Source: CAUJIW01 sp963205175 (GTDB taxonomy: Bacteria > Pseudomonadota > Alphaproteobacteria > Sphingomonadales > Sphingomonadaceae). Taken from it: 64,000 nucleotides of DNA. The position numbers were made by a program, and so were the translations under genes. Shown piece by piece: positions 27,001-35,714 of this stretch; position 1 is the stretch's first letter, and each line of letters starts with the position of its first letter. The stretch lies in the NCBI GenBank assembly GCA_041060555.1, contig JBEUDS010000006.1, one strand, 5' to 3'. Under the pieces are notes generated by a model. The model saw only the letters and a list, made by a program, of their open reading frames with translations. It did no database searches and had not been told where the DNA came from.

Positions 27001-27129
27001 GGCGCTTCCCTTTCCAACCCCTCCAAGCCTCACTATAAGGCGGCGATGATTAACGGACGGTGAGCAGGCGCGGTGCACATCCGCCTGTCGGGCGCCGTGT
27101 GTTTGGGTTGATGGTCAGGATCGCGACGG

Positions 27130-27774
27130 ATGAACTTGGGCTGGCTCGCGACCTATCACCTGCCCGTCGGCATGCTGATTGGCCTGGTGGCGGCGGCGCC
27201 CATTGGTCCGGTCAACATCATCGTCATCCAGCGGACCTTGCAGAAGAGCATCCGCTCCGCACTCGCACTCGGGCTGGGCGCGGCGCTGGGCGACGCCGTC
27301 TTCGCCGCCGCCGCGGCTTTCGGCCTGACCGCGCTCAAGCTGCTGATGGACGACCATCATGACCTGATTCGCGTGGTCGGGGGTCTCATCATGATCGGCT
27401 TCGCCGTGGTGGTGTGGCGCACCGCGCCGCATCTCGACGATCCGGTGCGCAAGATCCCGCGGGCGCGCCACATGGCCCTGGCGACCTTCATGATGACGGT
27501 CACCAACCCGGCGACCCTGCTGTGGTTCGCGGCGACGTTCGGCTCGATCGGCTTCCGGGGCATCGGGCATGAGTCACCGGATGCCCTGATCAATGCCGCC
27601 GAGGTGGTGATCGGCGTCTTTCTGGGTTCGATGCTGTGGTGGCTGTTCATTTCCGGTATGGCCCGCTGGGCACGCGGCTGGGTGGATGATCGGCACCTGC
27701 TGATCTTCAATCATGTTTCGGCGGTGGTGTTGCTGCTGTTCGGGCTGGCGGCACTGGCGGCAGGTCTGTTCTAG
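27130..27774 (+). CDS. LysE/RhtB family amino-acid exporter
   Basis: A 214-residue inner-membrane protein with about six hydrophobic segments. The LysE hallmark G-x-x-x-A-A-P-I-G-P-V-N near residues 17-30 is present, followed by L-G-A-A-L-G-D-A-V-F-A-A-A-A-A-F-G. A later T-N-P-A-T-L-L-W-F segment is also typical. Such carriers export amino acids or small metabolites using the proton gradient; the substrate cannot be predicted. The gene appears monocistronic and ends just before a 20-bp palindrome. Confidence 0.88.
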   Translation: MNLGWLATYHLPVGMLIGLVAAAPIGPVNIIVIQRTLQKSIRSALALGLGAALGDAVFAAAAAFGLTALKLLMDDHHDLIRVVGGLIMIGFAVVVWRTAPHLDDPVRKIPRARHMALATFMMTVTNPATLLWFAATFGSIGFRGIGHESPDALINAAEVVIGVFLGSMLWWLFISGMARWARGWVDDRHLLIFNHVSAVVLLLFGLAALAAGLF

Positions 27775-27775
27775 C

Positions 27776-27795
27776 GGTCGTCCGGCCGGACGACC
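27776..27795. repeat. 20-bp perfect palindrome after the LysE gene
   Basis: GGTCGTCCGGCCGGACGACC is fully self-complementary and begins two bases after the exporter stop codon. As RNA it would fold into an eight-pair stem with a four-base loop. No T run follows, so it is more likely an mRNA end or Rho-assisted stop than a classic terminator. Confidence 0.5.
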
Positions 27796-27886
27796 CGGTG
27801 GTGCCGTTGAAAAACTTGCGTCGCCGGTGCGAGTTGCATAGCAATTCCCAACCTGCCCGCGTTCAGGCAACGAGGACCGATCGATC

Positions 27887-28519
27887 ATGAGTGATGTGGA
27901 TTTCGCCAGCCTGCTGTGTTCGCGCCTGTGTCATGATCTGGTCAGCCCGGTTGGCGCGCTCGCCAACGGGATCGAGATACTCGCCGACGAGACCGATCCC
28001 GACATGCGTGCCCAGTGCCTTCAGCTGCTGGCGGACAGCGCCCAGCAGACCGCCAACCGGCTGAAGTTCTTCCGTCTGGCCTTCGGGGCGGGGGGCGGCT
28101 TCTCCGAGCAGGTCGACGTGCGGGAGGCACAGGCGGCCATCCAGGGCATGTTCGCCGCCGACAAGGTCAAGCTCGACTGGCTGGTGACACTGCCGGCGCT
28201 GCCCAAGGTGGCGGTCAAGGTGCTGCTCAACCTGTCGCTGATCGCCGGTGACGCGCTGCTGCGCGGCGGGGCGCTGCGAATCGCCGCCGAACGGGCGGAG
28301 GATCAGGTGGAGCTGGTGGTGCGGGCCGAAGGCCCGCGGCTGCTGCTGGGCGAGGATCTGCGCCTGACCTTGACGGGAGATCCCGCAAGCTTCGAGGCGA
28401 CGCCGCGGGTGGCCCCGGCGCTGCTGGTCCGGCAGCTGCTGGGGCATTCCGGGGCGACGCTGCGACTGCTCGAACCGGAACCCGGCGTGCTGGTGTTCGG
28501 CGCGCAGTTGGCGGCCTGA
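27887..28519 (+). CDS. chpT: histidine phosphotransferase ChpT
   Basis: A 210-residue dimeric phosphotransferase that relays phosphate from the hybrid kinase CckA to the cell-cycle regulators CtrA and CpdR. The phospho-accepting His is H16 in S-R-L-C-H-D-L-V-S-P-V-G-A, followed by N-G-I-E-I-L, the ChpT signature. The C-terminal half is a degenerate ATPase-like domain. Its presence implies the CckA-ChpT-CtrA relay in this organism. It lies upstream of, and parallel to, the chemotaxis operon, with a 160-base gap. Confidence 0.92.
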   Translation: MSDVDFASLLCSRLCHDLVSPVGALANGIEILADETDPDMRAQCLQLLADSAQQTANRLKFFRLAFGAGGGFSEQVDVREAQAAIQGMFAADKVKLDWLVTLPALPKVAVKVLLNLSLIAGDALLRGGALRIAAERAEDQVELVVRAEGPRLLLGEDLRLTLTGDPASFEATPRVAPALLVRQLLGHSGATLRLLEPEPGVLVFGAQLAA

Positions 28520-28679
28520 GCCCCCCGATTATCCTGCCCGGCGACCGGCATCTGTATCGCCTCGCCAACAACTCCGGTTTTGATTTAGGGCTTTTTAACC
28601 CCGCTTGGTCACAGTGTTTGACTGACACCGGAGCGTAGTCGCGCTCCTTTCAGGGTACAAACACGACGAGGCGGGCGCC

Positions 28680-31382
28680 ATGGATGATCTGCTCACGGAA
28701 TTCCTGACCGAGACCAACGAGAGCATCGACACGGTCGATAACGAACTGGTCAGGCTGGAGCAAAACCCCAACGACAAGGCGGTGTTGGATAACATCTTCC
28801 GTCTGGTCCACACCATCAAGGGCACCTGCGGCTTTCTGGGCCTTCCCCGGCTGGAGTCGGTGGCGCATTCGGCCGAGAACGTGCTGGGCAAGTTCCGTGA
28901 CGGCGAGCTGTTCGTGACGCCGGGGCTGGTCTCCCAGATCCTTGAGGCGCTCGACACCATCAAGATGATTCTCCAGGGCCTGGAGCAGACCGGCAACGAG
29001 CCGGAAGGCGACGATTCGGACCTGATCGCCCGTCTTGACCTTGCCGCCGAAGGCAAGTTCGAGGACGCGGCGCCGGTAGCGGCGCCCGAGCCCGCGCCGG
29101 TGGTGGCTGACTCCCGCGCCGAGACCGAGAAACTGCTCGGCCGCTCGCTGAAGCCGGGCGAAGTGACGCTTGACGAGCTGGAAGCGGCGTTTGCCGCCGC
29201 CGCCGGTCCGGAAGAGGTCGAGGCAGCGGCGCCGTTGGCCCCGGCTGCCAAGGCCGAGCCGAAAAAGGCCCGCGTCGAGGCCAAGCCGGCGGCGGCGCCG
29301 GTCGAGGCCCGCGACGGCGAGGATGGCGGTGCCAAGGGCAACCAGTCGATCCGCGTGTCGGTCGATCTGCTGGAAGGCCTGATGAACCTGGTCTCCGAAC
29401 TGGTGCTGACCCGCAACCAGCTGCTGCAGATCGCGCGCCGCAACGAGAACAGCGAGTTCAGCGTACCGCTGCAGCGCCTGTCGCAGTGCACCACCGAACT
29501 GCAGGAAGGGGTAATGAAGACCCGCATGCAGCCGATCGGCAACGCCTGGTCGAAGCTGCCGCGCATCATCCGCGACCTCAGCCACGAACTCGACAAGAAG
29601 ATCGAGCTCGAAATGAAGGGCGCCGACACCGAACTCGACCGCCAGGTGCTTGAGCTGATCAAGGATCCGCTCACCCACATGGTGCGCAATTCGGCCGATC
29701 ACGGCATCGAGATGCCCGCCGAACGTGTCGCCAAGGGCAAGTCGGAGACCGGCCATGTTCGCCTGAACGCCTATCATGAAGGCGGCCACATCATCATCGA
29801 GATCGCCGACGATGGTCGCGGCCTCAATGTCGACCGCCTGCGCCAGAAGATCGTCGAGGTCGGGCTTGTCTCCGAGGCGGAAGCCGAGGGCATGTCGGAC
29901 AACCAGATCCACAAGTTCATTTTCCACCCCGGTCTGTCGACCGCCGAGAAGGTGACCTCGGTGTCCGGCCGCGGCGTCGGCATGGACGTGGTGCGGTCGA
30001 ATATCGAGAAGATCGGCGGCACCATCGAACTCGACTCGGTCGCCGGCAAGGGCACCCGCTTCGCCATCAAGATCCCGCTGACGCTGGCGATCGTCTCGGC
30101 GCTGATCGTCGAATCCGGCGGCGAACGCTTCGCGGTGCCGCAGATCTCGGTGCTGGAACTGGTGCGCGCCGCGCCGGGCAGCGAATATCGCATCGAGTTC
30201 GTCAACAACGCGCCGGTACTGCGCCTGCGCAGCCGCCTGCTGCCGCTGGTGCACCTGCACCGCATCCTGGGCCTTGAGCCCAAGACCGCCAACGACAACG
30301 ACGAGGCCTTCATCGTCGTCACCCAGGTCGGCTCCTTCACCTTCGGCATCGTCGTCGACGAAGTGTTCGACACCGAGGAAATCGTGGTGAAGCCGGTGGC
30401 GCCGATCCTGAAGAACCTGTCAGTCTACTCCGGCAACACCATCCTGGGCGATGGTTCGGTGATCATGATCCTCGACCCCAACGGCGTCGCCAACGCCACC
30501 GCCACCGTGCAGCACAACCAGCAGGAAGACTCGCAGGAAGTGCGGGCCCGCTCGCTGGAGAACGAGCACGAGAGCATGCTGCTGTTCCGCGCCGGCAGCG
30601 AGAATCCGAAGGCGGTGCCGCTGTCGCTGGTCGCCCGACTGGAGGACATCGACGTCTCGACCATCGAGTTCGCCGACGGCAAGCCGATGGTGCAGTATCG
30701 TGGCAGCCTGATGCCGCTGGTGACCGTCGACGACAAATGCCAGCTGGTGACCGAGGGCCGCCAGGCAGTGCTGGTGTTCGCCGACGGCGACAAGACCATG
30801 GGTCTTGCGGTCGACCAGATCCTCGACATCGTCGAGACCGAGCTGAAGATCGAGCTGAGCTCCGAATCCAACGGTCGCCTGGGCACCGCGGTGGTCGCCG
30901 GCAAGGTCACCGAGATCATGGATGTCGGCCACTACCTCAAGCTCGCCTTCAAGGACTATCTGCGCGCCAAGCCGCAGGAACTCAATGCTGCGAATGCCCA
31001 GCAGCCGCGCGTGCTGCTGATCGATGACAGCTCGTTCTTCCGCAACATGCTGAAGCCGCTGCTGGCGGCCGGGGGCTACGACGTGACGTCGGTGTCGTCG
31101 GCGGAGGAGGCACTGGCGCTGCGCGAGGAAGGCGAGGTGTTCGACCTCATCATCTCGGACATCGAGATGCCGGGTCTCAACGGCTTCGAGTTCGCGGCGG
31201 AAGTACGCGGCCAGGGCCGCTGGGCGGACACGCCGCTGGTTGCCCTGTCGTCGCTGGCCTCCGGTGCCGACTTCGAGAAGGGTCGCGCCGCCGGCTTCAA
31301 CGATTACGTCGCCAAGTTCGACCGCGACTCCCTGCTGTCGATCCTCGACGAGCAGCTTGAACTGACCCGCACGGCCGCCTGA
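28680..31382 (+). CDS. cheA: hybrid chemotaxis histidine kinase CheA with CheW-like and receiver domains
   Basis: A 900-residue cytoplasmic kinase that couples receptors to the motor or another output. Domains in order: HPt with H44 (V-H-T-I-K-G), an acidic Ala/Pro linker (about 110-220), dimerisation P3 (about 225-290), an ATPase with N-box H-M-V-R-N-S-A-D-H-G and G-boxes D-D-G-R-G-L and G-R-G-V-G-M-D, a CheW-like domain (about 470-605), a second CheW-like segment (about 630-760), and a receiver domain with phospho-acceptor D827 (I-I-S-D-I-E-M-P). The receiver may act as a phosphate sink or resetting element, as seen in other CheA-receiver fusions. First gene of the che operon. Confidence 0.95.
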   Translation: MDDLLTEFLTETNESIDTVDNELVRLEQNPNDKAVLDNIFRLVHTIKGTCGFLGLPRLESVAHSAENVLGKFRDGELFVTPGLVSQILEALDTIKMILQGLEQTGNEPEGDDSDLIARLDLAAEGKFEDAAPVAAPEPAPVVADSRAETEKLLGRSLKPGEVTLDELEAAFAAAAGPEEVEAAAPLAPAAKAEPKKARVEAKPAAAPVEARDGEDGGAKGNQSIRVSVDLLEGLMNLVSELVLTRNQLLQIARRNENSEFSVPLQRLSQCTTELQEGVMKTRMQPIGNAWSKLPRIIRDLSHELDKKIELEMKGADTELDRQVLELIKDPLTHMVRNSADHGIEMPAERVAKGKSETGHVRLNAYHEGGHIIIEIADDGRGLNVDRLRQKIVEVGLVSEAEAEGMSDNQIHKFIFHPGLSTAEKVTSVSGRGVGMDVVRSNIEKIGGTIELDSVAGKGTRFAIKIPLTLAIVSALIVESGGERFAVPQISVLELVRAAPGSEYRIEFVNNAPVLRLRSRLLPLVHLHRILGLEPKTANDNDEAFIVVTQVGSFTFGIVVDEVFDTEEIVVKPVAPILKNLSVYSGNTILGDGSVIMILDPNGVANATATVQHNQQEDSQEVRARSLENEHESMLLFRAGSENPKAVPLSLVARLEDIDVSTIEFADGKPMVQYRGSLMPLVTVDDKCQLVTEGRQAVLVFADGDKTMGLAVDQILDIVETELKIELSSESNGRLGTAVVAGKVTEIMDVGHYLKLAFKDYLRAKPQELNAANAQQPRVLLIDDSSFFRNMLKPLLAAGGYDVTSVSSAEEALALREEGEVFDLIISDIEMPGLNGFEFAAEVRGQGRWADTPLVALSSLASGADFEKGRAAGFNDYVAKFDRDSLLSILDEQLELTRTAA

Positions 31383-31406
31383 TAGACCGGTACCAGGAGA
31401 AAGAAC

Positions 31407-31856
31407 ATGAGCCTCCAGTCCAACGAGTTCGTGACCATCCGCCTGGCCGGCCAGCTGCTCGGCATCCCCGTGCTGCTGGTGCATGACGTGCTGAAGTTGC
31501 AGAACGTCACCCGCGTGCCGCTGTCGCCGGGTTGGGTCGCCGGTGTGCTGAATCTGCGCGGCCGCATCGTCACCGCCATCGATCTGCGCAACCGCCTCGG
31601 CCTGCCGCCGCGCGGCGCCAACGAGAAGGCTCCGATGAGCGTCGTCGTCGATCACAAGGGTGAGCCCTATTCGCTGCTGATCGACAGTGTCGGCGAGGTG
31701 CTGCGGCTGGACGACACGCTGTACGAGAAGAATCCGGTGACTCTGGACGCGCGCTGGCGGGAAGTGTCGAACGGCATCTATCGCCTGCAGGACGAATTGC
31801 TGGTGGTGCTTGATGTCCGCCGGCTGCTCGACATGGATCAGGCACTGGCGGCCTGA
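31407..31856 (+). CDS. cheW: chemotaxis coupling protein CheW
   Basis: A 149-residue single-domain CheW that links receptors to CheA. The double beta-barrel pattern is visible: L-G-I-P-V-L-L-V-H-D-V-L near residues 17-28, G-W-V-A-G-V-L-N-L-R-G-R-I-V-T-A-I-D-L-R-N-R-L (written here in parts 45-68), and D-S-V-G-E-V-L-R-L near 91-99. AGGAGAAAG lies just before the ATG. It follows cheA by 24 bases in the operon. Confidence 0.95.
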   Translation: MSLQSNEFVTIRLAGQLLGIPVLLVHDVLKLQNVTRVPLSPGWVAGVLNLRGRIVTAIDLRNRLGLPPRGANEKAPMSVVVDHKGEPYSLLIDSVGEVLRLDDTLYEKNPVTLDARWREVSNGIYRLQDELLVVLDVRRLLDMDQALAA

Positions 31857-31921
31857 GCCTTAACCACGTTTCAAGGTTTCACGCCCTAAACTGAAGAAGT
31901 TAAGGCCCTAGGGGAGCGGCA

Positions 31922-32290
31922 ATGATGAAATCCTGCCTGGTCGTTGACGACTCGAAAGTGATCCGCAAGGTTGCCCGGCGCATCCTTGAGGAGATGCAGT
32001 TCGAGATCGAAGAGGCCGTCGATGGTCAGGACGCCTGGCAGCAATGCCAGAAGAAGGTGCCTGACGTCGTGCTGCTCGACTGGAACATGCCGGTGATGAA
32101 CGGGCTCGATTTTCTGCGCACGCTGCGCGGCGCCTCGCTGGATCGCCAGCCGGTCGTGGTGTTCTGCACTACCGAGAACGATATGTCGCACATCCGGGCG
32201 GCGATCGAGGCGGGTGCCAATGAGTACATCATGAAGCCGTTCGATCGGGAGATCATCGAGGCGAAGTTCGCCCAGGTCGGGCTCATCTGA
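31922..32290 (+). CDS. cheY: chemotaxis response regulator CheY
   Basis: A 122-residue single-domain receiver. Phospho-acceptor D53 lies in V-V-L-L-D-W-N-M-P, with the acidic pair D9-D10, T in F-C-T-T-E-N and the switch lysine in Y-I-M-K-P-F-D. Phosphorylated by CheA, it would set the output (flagellar switch or other). No flagellar genes are nearby. It is 65 bases after cheW; that gap contains TTAA-N7-TCAA (31860-31874), one base off a CtrA-type box. A second in-frame ATG lies three bases downstream. Confidence 0.94.
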   Translation: MMKSCLVVDDSKVIRKVARRILEEMQFEIEEAVDGQDAWQQCQKKVPDVVLLDWNMPVMNGLDFLRTLRGASLDRQPVVVFCTTENDMSHIRAAIEAGANEYIMKPFDREIIEAKFAQVGLI

Positions 32291-32368
32291 GCGTGATCGC
32301 TTGTGACGGGTCGTGCCGCAAGGGCTCGATCCGGTTGTCAGAGTCAGCAGTAAGTGAGGCGATTCAGC

Positions 32369-33553
32369 GTGGCAGCCCTGGGCGTAGCGAACGAGACAAG
32401 CGTCACCACCGCGCCGGATACCATCCGGGTCATGGTGGTCGATGACTCGGCGGTGATCCGGGGGGTTCTGGCGCGCTGGCTTGAAGACGATCCCGCCATC
32501 CGCGTGACCGCCACCGCCGCCAACGGTGTCGGCGCGCTGCGTCAGGTCAAGGCGCAGACCTTCGATGTTGTCATCCTCGATATCGAAATGCCGGAGATGG
32601 ATGGCATGACGGCGCTGCCGCAGCTGCTGGTGGCCCAGCCCGGCATGCAGGTGCTGATGGCCTCGACGCTGACCGCCCGCAACGCCGACATCTCGCTCAA
32701 GGCGCTCAGCCTGGGGGCCGCCGACTATATTCCGAAACCCACCAGCACCCGCATCGTCACGTCCGGGGTCGATTTCCGCCGCGAGCTTGTGGAGAAGGTG
32801 AAGGCGATTGCTCAGGTCGCACGCCGCAAGCGCGGCGAGACGCCGGTGCCGAGCACGGCCGCGCCGGCGCCACGTCCGGTGGTCGGCGTCCGGTCGGCCA
32901 CGCCGCCGCCGCTTCCCGCGCGGGCGCCCGCCAGCGGCGGGGCGATCGTGCATCCCCGGCCGTCGCAGGCGCGTCCGGCGGTACTGGCGATCGGCAGTTC
33001 GACCGGGGGGCCGCAGGCGTTGTTCAACGTGCTGGGTGCCCTTGCCCGGCCGTTTCCCCTGCCTGTCCTCATCACCCAGCACATGCCGCCGACGTTCACG
33101 GCGATCCTGGCCCAGCATGTCGAGCGGATGACCAAGCATCCCGCCGCCGAGGGTCAGCATGACGAGGTGGTGCGGCCGGGGCGTGTCTACATCGCGCCAG
33201 GCGACCGCCACATGACGGTGCGTCAGGCCGGTGGCGAGGTCCGTATCGTGCTCGACGACACGCCGCCGCAGAATTTCTGCCGCCCGGCGGTCGATCCGCT
33301 GTTCCGTTCGGTGGCGGATGTCTATGGCGACAAGGCGCTGGCGGTCGTGCTTACCGGCATGGGGCATGACGGCGAGCAGGGCGCGGGCGCCATCATCGGT
33401 CGTGGTGGCACGGTGATCGCCCAGGACGAGGCGACGTCGGTGGTGTGGGGCATGCCCGGCGCCGTGACGCGCGCGGGCTTTGCCAGTTTTGTGTTTCCGC
33501 TCAACAACATTGGTGGTTCGATCACCAACCTGATGGAGGGTCGCCAGCCATGA
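32369..33553 (+). CDS. cheB: chemotaxis protein-glutamate methylesterase CheB
   Basis: A 394-residue adaptation enzyme: an N-terminal receiver (acidic pair in V-V-D-D-S-A, phospho-aspartate in V-I-L-D-I-E-M-P), a Pro/Ala-rich linker, and a methylesterase domain with Ser in I-G-S-S-T-G-G-P, His in I-T-Q-H-M-P-P and Asp in G-M-G-H-D-G. It removes methyl groups from receptors. The GTG at 32369 is preferred because GAGG lies ten bases upstream; a GTG at 32354 in frame is the alternative. Its stop overlaps the cheR start (ATGA). Confidence 0.94.
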   Translation: MAALGVANETSVTTAPDTIRVMVVDDSAVIRGVLARWLEDDPAIRVTATAANGVGALRQVKAQTFDVVILDIEMPEMDGMTALPQLLVAQPGMQVLMASTLTARNADISLKALSLGAADYIPKPTSTRIVTSGVDFRRELVEKVKAIAQVARRKRGETPVPSTAAPAPRPVVGVRSATPPPLPARAPASGGAIVHPRPSQARPAVLAIGSSTGGPQALFNVLGALARPFPLPVLITQHMPPTFTAILAQHVERMTKHPAAEGQHDEVVRPGRVYIAPGDRHMTVRQAGGEVRIVLDDTPPQNFCRPAVDPLFRSVADVYGDKALAVVLTGMGHDGEQGAGAIIGRGGTVIAQDEATSVVWGMPGAVTRAGFASFVFPLNNIGGSITNLMEGRQP

Positions 33554-34398
33554 CCGCGTTGACGCCCCAGGATTTCGATCTGCTGTCCAACCTGCTCAAG
33601 ACCCGCTCGGGCCTGGTGCTGGGGACCGAGAAAACCTATCTGCTGGAATCGCGACTGACCCCGATCGCCCGCCGTCGCGGGCTGGCCGGCCTGCCGGAGC
33701 TGGTGGCGCAGCTTCGCATGCGCCCCAGTGAGGAGTTGCTGGTCGAAATCACCGAGGCGATGACGACCAACGAGTCGTTCTTCTTCCGCGACACGGTGCC
33801 GTTCGAGGTGCTCAAAACCCATGTGCTGCCGCAGTTGAAGGTGGCGCGGGCCGCCACCCGGCGGCTGCGCATCTGGTGTGCCGCCGCGTCCACCGGGCAG
33901 GAACCCTATTCGATCGCCATGATTCTCAACGAGCAGGCCGCACAGTGGGCGGGCTGGAACATCGAGATCATCGGCACCGACCTGTGCAAGGCTGCGCTGA
34001 GCAAGGCGCAGGCCGGCCTCTACTCGCAGTTCGAGGTGCAGCGCGGGCTCCCGATCCAGCTGCTCATGAAATATTTCGCCAAGGTCGGCGACCAGTGGCA
34101 GGTCTCGGCGGACATCCGCAACATGGTGAAGTACCGCACGTTCAACCTGCTGGAGTCGATGGCCGGTCTTGGCCAGTTCGACATCATCTTCTGCCGCAAC
34201 GTGCTGATCTACTTCGATGCCCCCACCAAGGCGCAGGTGCTGGACAATCTCCGGCGCCAGATGCCCGCCGACGGCAGCCTGTTCCTGGGCGCGGCGGAGA
34301 CGGTGCTCGGCCTCACCAAGGCGCTGAAGCCGGTGCGTGAGCAGCGCGGGCTTTACATTCCCGTCGACAGCCCGATGGCGCTCGCCGCCGCCGGCTGA
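33550..34398 (+). CDS. cheR: chemotaxis protein methyltransferase CheR
   Basis: A 282-residue SAM-dependent methyltransferase that adds methyl groups to receptor glutamates, opposing CheB. The helical N-terminal domain contains T-T-N-E-S-F-F-F-R-D near residues 72-81. The catalytic domain carries A-A-S-T-G-Q-E-P-Y-S and F-C-R-N-V-L-I-Y-F, both diagnostic. Last gene of the che operon; its stop is immediately followed by the stop of a convergent gene, leaving no intergenic space. Confidence 0.95.
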   Translation: MTALTPQDFDLLSNLLKTRSGLVLGTEKTYLLESRLTPIARRRGLAGLPELVAQLRMRPSEELLVEITEAMTTNESFFFRDTVPFEVLKTHVLPQLKVARAATRRLRIWCAAASTGQEPYSIAMILNEQAAQWAGWNIEIIGTDLCKAALSKAQAGLYSQFEVQRGLPIQLLMKYFAKVGDQWQVSADIRNMVKYRTFNLLESMAGLGQFDIIFCRNVLIYFDAPTKAQVLDNLRRQMPADGSLFLGAAETVLGLTKALKPVREQRGLYIPVDSPMALAAAG

Positions 34399-34749
34399 TC
34401 AGCCCCGCGTGAAGTCGTAGCTGCGCTCGACCTTTGCCACATGCAGGCTAAAGGCATCATACCAGCGTGCCCGGCCCTCGACGCGCGCCGCGGCGTGTTC
34501 CTCCTGGTCGCGCCAGGCGATCACGGCCTCCTCGTCGCGCCAGTAGGCAACGGTGATGCCAAGCCCGGTGGCCGGATCGCGCACGCTGTCCATGCCGAGA
34601 TAGCCGGGTTGGGTGGTCGCCAGCCGGGCGATCGCCTCGGCGGCGGCGTCGTAGCCATCGTCGACGCCCAGCGGCCGCAGGCTGGTGAAGATCACCGCCA
34701 CATAGGGCGGGGTCAGGGCTGGTGTCGGAAGGTTGCTGGCGTGGCTCAT
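34399..34749 (-). CDS. antibiotic biosynthesis monooxygenase (ABM) domain protein
   Basis: A 116-residue dimeric alpha/beta-barrel protein. The start at 34749 (M-S-H-A-S-N) fits the family length. Core pattern: V-A-V-I-F-T-S near residues 18-24, M-A/E-A-I-A-R-L-A-T-T-Q-P-G-Y-L-G-M-D-S-V mid-protein, and V-A-Y-W-R-D-E-E-A-V-I-A-W-R. ABM-domain proteins include cofactor-free oxygenases and haem-degrading enzymes, but many have no known role. It is monocistronic, with a 233-base gap upstream. Confidence 0.8.
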   Translation of the reverse strand: MSHASNLPTPALTPPYVAVIFTSLRPLGVDDGYDAAAEAIARLATTQPGYLGMDSVRDPATGLGITVAYWRDEEAVIAWRDQEEHAAARVEGRARWYDAFSLHVAKVERSYDFTRG

Positions 34750-34982
34750 GGCGGACTCCGGTGTCGTACTGGCGCGGATCATGCCCGGCATATCCCGGCG
34801 CGCGGTGACCGGCCGGCGGCTTTGCCTGAGGGCCTTGACCCGGTGAGGCCGCACATGGCCTCAGTGGTCGGGCGGGGCCAGGTCTCCGGCGGGGGACGGG
34901 TTCGTGTGCGGGCGCGACAGTTGACGCGCTTCCATCTCGAACCATCCGACCGTATGAGAATGGCTCAACACTGGTAGTTGTG

Positions 34983-35714
34983 ATGTCGATCTGGGGCAAG
35001 CTCATTGGCGGCGCGGCGGGACTGGCGATTGGCGGGCCGATTGGCGCGCTGATCGGCATTGTCGTCGGCCATGCCGTGCTCGACGCGCCAGCGACCCGCC
35101 GTGCCCTCAACGAACCGGACCGGCGTCAGGTCGCCTTCACCATTGCCGCCATCGCGCTGGCCGCCAAGATGGCCAAGGCCGATGGCGATGCCAGCGACAT
35201 CGAGTTCGCCGCCTTCCGCCGGCTGTTTCATGTCGATCCGGGGGAGGAGGCCAATGTGGTGCGCTTTTATCGCTTCGCCCATCGCTCGGCCGACGGCTAC
35301 GAGGCCTATGCCCGACAGGCCGCCCAGCTGTTCGGACCCGGATCGCCGATTCTTGAGGATCTGCTGGATGCGCTGTTCCTCATCGCCCGCGCCGACGGCG
35401 TGGTCAGCGCGGAGGAGATGGACTATCTGCGCACGGTCGGCGGGCATCTGGGGTTCGAGGCGCGTCGCTTCGCCCAGATCCGCTCCCGTCATGTGCCGCT
35501 GGACCATGATGACCCCTATGCGGTGCTCGACGTGGCGCCGGAGGCCGACCTCGACACCATCAAGGCGGCCTACCGGCGCATGGTGAAGGACCATCATCCC
35601 GATCGTCATATCGCCGCCGGCGTGCCCCATGAGTTCATCCGTGTGGCCGAAGCGCGGATGGCGGCGATCAACGCGGCATACCGGACGATCCTGAAGGAAC
35701 ATGGTGCGGCATGA
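34983..35714 (+). CDS. DjlA-like co-chaperone (TerB-like and J domains)
   Basis: A 243-residue protein with a short glycine-rich hydrophobic N-terminus (A-G-L-A-I-G-G-P-I-G-A-L-I-G, about 12-30) that may anchor it in the membrane. A TerB-like helical domain (about 50-160, two D-G-D/D-G-V acidic motifs) follows. The C-terminal J domain has D-P-Y-A-V-L-D-V near 178 and the H-H-P-D variant of the HPD motif (D-H-H-P-D-R). It would stimulate a DnaK-type chaperone. First of three overlapping genes; GTG-ATG in tandem, ATG chosen. Confidence 0.88.
   Translation: MSIWGKLIGGAAGLAIGGPIGALIGIVVGHAVLDAPATRRALNEPDRRQVAFTIAAIALAAKMAKADGDASDIEFAAFRRLFHVDPGEEANVVRFYRFAHRSADGYEAYARQAAQLFGPGSPILEDLLDALFLIARADGVVSAEEMDYLRTVGGHLGFEARRFAQIRSRHVPLDHDDPYAVLDVAPEADLDTIKAAYRRMVKDHHPDRHIAAGVPHEFIRVAEARMAAINAAYRTILKEHGAA

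Noticed and set aside
28586..28640. Promoter before cheA (TTGATT and TTTAAC)
   Set aside because: AT-rich patch is real but no pair of boxes has acceptable spacing and match.
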